Assembly: GCA_028711675.1 (NCBI GenBank)
Contig: JAQTRT010000110.1
Coordinates: forward strand, 1-9,441
From: a bacterium
Lineage (GTDB): Bacteria > Spirochaetota > JAHITG01
Direction of reading: 5' to 3'
Length of the DNA: 9,441 nt
Position 1 is the stretch's first letter. Every line of letters begins with the position of its first letter. A program made the position numbers and the translations under genes. Below, in pieces: positions 6,145 to 9,441 of the stretch. The notes under the pieces are model-generated. The model did not search any database, was not told the DNA's origin, and saw only the letters and a list, made by a program, of their open reading frames with translations.

Positions 6145-7107
6145 TTAGATCGCAGGCTGTGTCTTTTTAATAAATTTGATCAGGCCGTGATTCCTGGTCC
6201 CTATGAAAACGATATTCTCATCCTGGGTGATGCAGTTGACCTCCGCATCCTTCACAAAAAAATCCTGGAGGATATCATAAGTGCCGGCTGTGGCCAGATT
6301 CAGCAGAAGGACACCTGAAGTCCTGCCGGCATACAGGTTATCACCGTCCTTGAACAAACATGTTAATGTATAATTACTGGACGCTGACGCGGAAACAAGC
6401 TTCACCACAAAACCCGTATCCCGGTCATAGGAATAAAGGTCCTTATACCCGAAATATATGTTCTTCCCCTCCACCAGAAATGAGCTTATGGCCTCTTCCT
6501 GAAAGGAGATCAGATTGGTCCTTCTTCCGGTCTCCGGATCGAACCGCAGCAGGTTCTTCCCGTCAGTAAGGTAGAGATCCCCGGCATCCCCCTGCATTTG
6601 AAGAAGAGACAGGTTGGTGAATGATCGTATAGAGGAGAATGTCTGCTGGTCAGCGTTCAACCGGAAGACCTCCCCTTTATATAAGCCGAAAAAAAGGGTC
6701 TCCCTGTCAGGGATAAGTTCATCCGCGATGGAATCCTGTTTCCAGACAAGGCTCATCTGATCATTTAAAAAACGGTATATCCCGCTTTTTTCCAGGACCC
6801 AGAACTGGTTCTCATAAAATAAGCCGGAACTAAAGTTCATACCCGGAAAGGGATGATTAACCATCTTCCCGTTATTTTTATTGATCCTGATCAGGCCTGT
6901 ATCAGCCAGGCAGTAGATCTCATCCCCCTTCAGCAGGATATCTTTGATGTTATTGGAGATCAGTCCCTCGTTCTTGCTCAGAACTTCGATATCATTGTTC
7001 TCGATAGCCGTCTTCTTGAGAGGTACGCCCCTCTGCTTCCGTATCTTCCCGTTCCTGGAACAGCTCAGACACAGGATCAGGATAATGAAAAAAATCCTCT
7101 GTTTCAT
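6145..7107 (-). CDS. Predicted lipoprotein, seven-bladed beta-propeller, function unknown
   Basis: The N-terminus is KQR, a hydrophobic stretch (5-14) and Cys16 in CLSC, which looks like a lipoprotein signal with an imperfect lipobox. The rest is seven repeats of a blade pattern (aromatic/hydrophobic strand, a gap, then G-[LI]-x-x-[FLI]) at about residues 53-80, 92-114, 129-152, 166-191, 207-230, 247-271 and 288-313, spaced roughly 37-41 apart. Blades such as NLYAGRTSGVLLLN and IVFIGTRNHGLIKF resemble the propeller repeats of two-component sensors (Reg_prop) and other scaffold proteins. There is no catalytic motif and no C-terminal extra domain. It is probably tethered in the periplasm as a ligand- or protein-binding scaffold. 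The ATG at 7107 is ten bases after the ilvD stop, with AGGAAAAGA in that gap, so it is co-transcribed with ilvD. Confidence 0.78.
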   Translation of the reverse strand: MKQRIFFIILILCLSCSRNGKIRKQRGVPLKKTAIENNDIEVLSKNEGLISNNIKDILLKGDEIYCLADTGLIRINKNNGKMVNHPFPGMNFSSGLFYENQFWVLEKSGIYRFLNDQMSLVWKQDSIADELIPDRETLFFGLYKGEVFRLNADQQTFSSIRSFTNLSLLQMQGDAGDLYLTDGKNLLRFDPETGRRTNLISFQEEAISSFLVEGKNIYFGYKDLYSYDRDTGFVVKLVSASASSNYTLTCLFKDGDNLYAGRTSGVLLLNLATAGTYDILQDFFVKDAEVNCITQDENIVFIGTRNHGLIKFIKKTQPAI

Positions 7108-7117
7108 TCTTTTCCTG

Positions 7118-8785
7118 TCAAAAATCTTTTTTTAAAATTGCGCCGGTAGACGCTGATGTGACAAGTCTGGAATAACGGTAATCATACCCTTCCTTGATCT
7201 TCGGTTCCAGGGGTTTGAACTGAGCCGCTCTCTTCTTCCTCTCCTCTTCCGTGATCTTCAGGCTGATCTTTTTTCCGGGAATATCAATCTCAATGATATC
7301 CCCTTCCCGGACCAGGCCGATAGGCCCGGATTCGGCAGCTTCAGGCGAAATATGTCCGATAGCCGCACCACGGGTACCGCCGGAAAAGCGTCCGTCCGTG
7401 ATCAGGGCCACATCCTTATCCAGGCCCATGCCGGCAACAGCAGAAGTAGGCGAGAGCATCTCTCTCATGCCCGGGCCGCCCTTGGGACCCTCGTACCTGA
7501 TCACGATCACGTCGCCTTTCTTGATCTTATCAGAGAGAATGGCCTGCATCCCGTCCTCTTCAGATTCGAACACACGGGCCGGGCCGGAATGTTTCAGCAT
7601 GGCCGGATCAACGGCCGACTGTTTTACCACAGCTCCGTCAGGGGCCAGGTCTCCGAACAGGATAGCCAGGCCTCCCTCTTTATGATACGGTTTATCGAGC
7701 GGCCGGATAACCTCATGGTTCAGTACCGGCCTCTCCTTGATGATATCGCCGATCGTTCTTTCTGCCGCGGTCTTGATGCGGGTATTGATCAAACCGGCTT
7801 TGGAAAGCTCGTTCATGACAGCTGTGATGCCGCCTGCCTCATCCAGGTCTTGCAGATGATGAGGACCTGCCGGCGACATACTGCACAGATGCGGCGTCTT
7901 TCCGCTGTATTCGTTGAACAGGTTTAAATTCAGTTTAATGCCTGCTTCGCTGGCAATGGCCGGGAGATGAAGGACCGTATTGGTGGAAGCACCCAGCGCA
8001 TTATCCACAACAATGGCGTTCTTAAAAGCTTCCAGGGTCATGATATCCCTCGGCTTCACGTCATGCCGGACCAGGTCCACGATCTTCCTTCCGCTCTCTT
8101 TAGCCAGCCTTTTCCTGGCGGCAAAGGCGCCCGGTATGGTCCCGTTGCCGGGAAGGGCCAGGCCCAGAGCTTCGCTCAGACAGTTCATGGAATTAGCCGT
8201 GAACATGCCGGCACAGGAACCGCAGCCCGGGCAGGCATTATCTTCCAGCTGCAATAATTCCTCTTCCGTCAGTTTCTTCCTTGTATATTCGCCGACACCC
8301 TCAAAGACCGTAATCAGGTCCACATCCTTCTTTTTAAAACGCCCGGCAAGCATGGGGCCGCCGGCCACATAGATCGCGGGAATGTTCAGGCGCAGGGCAG
8401 CCATCAGCATACCGGGTACGATCTTATCGCAATCCGCGATCAGGACAAGACCGTCGAACGGGTAAGCCGTTCCCATGACCTCGACGGAATCAGCGATCAG
8501 TTCCCTGCTGGACAGGGAGTATTTCATTCCCTTATGGCCCATGGCGATCCCGTCGCATACGCCTATCGTGTTGAACTCCATGGGAGTCCCGCCGGCCATC
8601 CGCACTCCGGCTTTCACGGATTCAGCCAGTTCGCGCAGATGAATATGGCCGGGGATGAGTTCATTCCAGGAATTGGCGATGCCGATGATGGGCTGTTCCA
8701 GTTCCTCATTTATATATCCCATAGCCTTGAATAATGATCTGTGACCTGCCCGTTCCAGTCCTTTTTTCATCTGATCACTTCGCAT
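7118..8785 (-). CDS. ilvD: Dihydroxy-acid dehydratase
   Basis: IlvD dehydrates 2,3-dihydroxy-isovalerate and 2,3-dihydroxy-3-methylvalerate to the 2-oxo acids that lead to valine, leucine and isoleucine (also pantothenate). The 555 residues are the normal length. Visible motifs are ANSWNELIPGHIHL (37-50), GVCDGIAMGHKGMKYSL, CDKIVPGM with Cys119, the CPGCGSC block (Cys185, 188, 191) that helps hold the Fe-S cluster, MFTANSMNCLSEALGLALPGNG, STNTVLHL, VIRYEGPKGGPGM and TDGRFSGGT. It has the PGH variant at residue 45-47 rather than PCN, as in E. coli and archaeal enzymes I remember. The ATG at 8785 has AAGGAG seven bases upstream. A candidate promoter lies at 8816-8843. No ilvB, ilvC or leu gene is nearby, and the genes after it are unrelated accessory genes, which is unusual for ilvD. 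Confidence 0.97.
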   Translation of the reverse strand: MRSDQMKKGLERAGHRSLFKAMGYINEELEQPIIGIANSWNELIPGHIHLRELAESVKAGVRMAGGTPMEFNTIGVCDGIAMGHKGMKYSLSSRELIADSVEVMGTAYPFDGLVLIADCDKIVPGMLMAALRLNIPAIYVAGGPMLAGRFKKKDVDLITVFEGVGEYTRKKLTEEELLQLEDNACPGCGSCAGMFTANSMNCLSEALGLALPGNGTIPGAFAARKRLAKESGRKIVDLVRHDVKPRDIMTLEAFKNAIVVDNALGASTNTVLHLPAIASEAGIKLNLNLFNEYSGKTPHLCSMSPAGPHHLQDLDEAGGITAVMNELSKAGLINTRIKTAAERTIGDIIKERPVLNHEVIRPLDKPYHKEGGLAILFGDLAPDGAVVKQSAVDPAMLKHSGPARVFESEEDGMQAILSDKIKKGDVIVIRYEGPKGGPGMREMLSPTSAVAGMGLDKDVALITDGRFSGGTRGAAIGHISPEAAESGPIGLVREGDIIEIDIPGKKISLKITEEERKKRAAQFKPLEPKIKEGYDYRYSRLVTSASTGAILKKDF

Positions 8786-8815
8786 ATTCTTTCTCCTTAT
8801 GTGATTTTACGCTAT

Positions 8816-8843
8816 AATTTACCCTGTTTTATTACAAAGTCAA
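8816..8843 (-). promoter_or_regulatory. Candidate sigma-70 promoter for ilvD and following genes
   Basis: On the minus strand TTGACT (8843-8838), 16 bases, then TAAATT (8821-8816). The leader would be only about 25 bases, leaving no room for an attenuator or T-box, and none is seen. Beyond it, the 8844-9069 stretch holds only the 9-nt arrays listed separately. Confidence 0.4.
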
Positions 8844-8880
8844 TGAAATTTTCCATGCATATCAGCTGCGAGGACACCCG

Positions 8881-8925
8881 TTAAGGCAGTAAAGGCTTAA
8901 AAGGCTATAAAGGTCTTATAGGTTC
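8881..8925. repeat. 9-nt tandem array, left arm, five units
   Basis: GG recurs at 8885, 8894, 8903, 8912 and 8921, exactly nine bases apart, in units like TAAAGGCTT and AAAAGGCTA. It is the reverse orientation of the array at 8944-8978, so the two can pair as a long imperfect hairpin around a loop of about 20 bases. It shares period and AAAGG core with the array at 1-45 read on the minus strand. It lies upstream of ilvD and shows no coding character. Confidence 0.6.
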
Positions 8926-8943
8926 TTGCCTAATGTAATTATA

Positions 8944-8978
8944 TTTACCTTTAAAGCCTTTATAACCTTTATTACCTT
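8944..8978. repeat. 9-nt tandem array, right arm, four units, inverted
   Basis: CC recurs at 8948, 8957, 8966 and 8975 with exact nine-base spacing (units TTTAAAGCC, TTTATAACC, TTTATTACC). It is the inverted partner of 8881-8925. The open frame starting at TTG 8926 runs through this array and gives a low-complexity F/T-rich peptide, which is a product of the repeat and not a credible N-terminus. Confidence 0.6.
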
Positions 8979-9069
8979 CTCTTTGTGGCTTGGTGGCAGG
9001 ATTAAAAAGCCGGTAGTAAAAAATTTCTATTTTAGTATTAAAAAAATTCCATCCTTCGATAATAAGAAC

Positions 9070-9219
9070 ATGGAAATGAAAGAGATTGTAAGGCTTAATA
9101 TCCTGAAGAACAGGCTCCAGAACAGGGAAAAACTGTCTGACAATGAGCATAAGGAATTTGAAAGTCTCATGGTCCTGTACCTGAAACATTCCATCCAGGA
9201 GCAATGGGAGCTGATCTAA
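9070..9219 (+). CDS. Small unrecognised protein, 49 residues
   Basis: From ATG 9070 (a second in-frame ATG is at 9076) the frame encodes a charged, probably all-helical 49-residue peptide with a KEIVRLNILKNRLQNRE helix, then SDNEHKEFESLMVLYLKH and a WELI end. The pattern of two amphipathic helices separated by an LSDNE turn looks protein-like. The ribosome site is weak, and I do not recognise a family. The frame is open upstream to TTG 8926, but that part is repeat-derived. It has no membrane segment or signal peptide. It could be a small regulatory or toxin-antitoxin-like peptide, but nothing shows this. A non-coding origin remains possible. Confidence 0.4.
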   Translation: MEMKEIVRLNILKNRLQNREKLSDNEHKEFESLMVLYLKHSIQEQWELI

Positions 9220-9270
9220 GGCCTGATGCACCGTTCCTTGTTCTTTGGATCCTTTCTCCCGCTCCTGATC

Positions 9271-9282
9271 CGGTCCGGACCG
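9271..9282. repeat. 12-bp perfect palindrome
   Basis: CGGTCCGGACCG is its own reverse complement and sits between the small ORF and the zinc-ribbon gene. It might be an operator or a restriction-type palindrome. There is no T-tract after it to make it a terminator. Confidence 0.2.
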
Positions 9283-9364
9283 TTCCTTTTCCCCTGTCAT
9301 TTGAAACACTAATTCCAAATCAAAGAATTTTCTACATGACCGATATAAGATACAGGAGCGTATC

Positions 9365-9441
9365 ATGATAACACAATGCCCCAAATGCAAAAAGATCGTG
9401 CTTAACGGCCGGTTCATCAGGATCGGTACGCGTCTTGTACC
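9365..9441 (+). CDS. Start of a zinc-ribbon-like protein, cut by the window end
   Basis: ATG 9365 is preceded by AGGAG at 9354-9358, six bases away, a good ribosome site. The first 25 codons are open to the window edge and begin MITQCPKCKKIV, with a CPKC pair typical of a treble-clef or zinc-ribbon knuckle, followed by GRFIRIGTRLV. The second Cys pair and the rest of the protein lie outside the window, so its family and function cannot be given. Confidence 0.55.
   Translation, partial: MITQCPKCKKIVLNGRFIRIGTRLV

Noticed and set aside
7118..8785. IlvD missing an Fe-S cysteine because PCN is replaced by PGH at residues 45-47
   Set aside because: E. coli and archaeal IlvD share the PGH form as I recall, and the CDK and CPGCGSC cysteines are present, so this is a known variant.
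8926..9069. N-terminal extension of the 49-residue ORF from TTG 8926
   Set aside because: The extension is encoded by the 9-nt array and AT-rich DNA and has no ribosome site.
9226..9312. 28-codon plus-strand ORF beginning ATG 9226
   Set aside because: It is very short, with no ribosome site and a composition like random intergenic DNA.
8905..9417. Minus-strand open frame of 170 codons through the repeat region
   Set aside because: Its C-terminal KGYKGFKG-like part is only the translated 9-nt array, the rest is low-complexity, and it overlaps the better-supported plus-strand ORF and zinc-ribbon start.
1..9441. CRISPR array
   Set aside because: The only tandem repeats have a 9-nt period with degenerate units; there are no 25-40 bp repeats with unique spacers.

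Overview
The window reads as a chromosomal segment of a Gram-negative bacterium: two exported, probably lipid-anchored proteins, a membrane diguanylate cyclase with a PilZ domain, and housekeeping genes for purine, pyrimidine, lipoate and branched-chain amino acid metabolism. The gene mix (DUF4416, a FlgO/CsgG-like lipoprotein, short intergenic repeats) and the moderate base composition, judged by eye, would suit a deep-branching or uncultured lineage such as Omnitrophota or a relative. That placement is a guess from memory and nothing in the window proves it. No rRNA, tRNA, CRISPR array or transposase gene is visible.

Layout. Positions 1-45 hold a degenerate 9-nt tandem array. Next, on the minus strand, are pyrR (46-597) and purE (605-1135), seven bases apart and transcribed leftward from a promoter in the 1136-1357 gap. 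The same gap carries a divergent plus-strand promoter for a three-gene unit: a FlgO/CsgG-like exported protein (1358-2266), a DUF4416 protein (2266-2820) and lipoyl synthase lipA (2813-3661). These three genes overlap by 1 and 8 bases, so they are very probably translationally coupled. The unit meets, tail to tail with three bases between, a minus-strand GGDEF-PilZ gene (3665-4894). Upstream of that gene is a 279-bp non-coding stretch (4895-5173) with three small palindromes and a 116-bp element (5074-5189) bounded by perfect 31-bp inverted repeats.

The stop codon of the next minus-strand gene, an AbiEii-type nucleotidyltransferase (5174-6097), lies inside the right arm of that element. Further upstream in the same transcription direction are a seven-bladed beta-propeller lipoprotein (6145-7107) and ilvD (7118-8785). 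The order ilvD, propeller lipoprotein, nucleotidyltransferase, with gaps of 10 and 47 bases, looks like one transcript from a promoter near 8816-8843. To the right, 8881-8978 carries two more 9-nt arrays in opposite orientations, followed by a small unrecognised ORF (9070-9219) and the first 25 codons of a zinc-ribbon-like gene (9365 onward) cut by the window edge.

How it works together. The core enzymes are ordinary. The less ordinary parts are the accessory partners and the non-coding DNA: a FlgO-like protein with a C-terminal 21-residue repeat coupled to DUF4416 and LipA, an orphan AbiEii-type protein without a visible AbiEi, the inverted-repeat element that supplies its last codons and may supply a promoter to the cyclase gene, and the exactly 9-nt-spaced arrays at both ends of the window. 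I do not see a complete new defence or biosynthetic system here.
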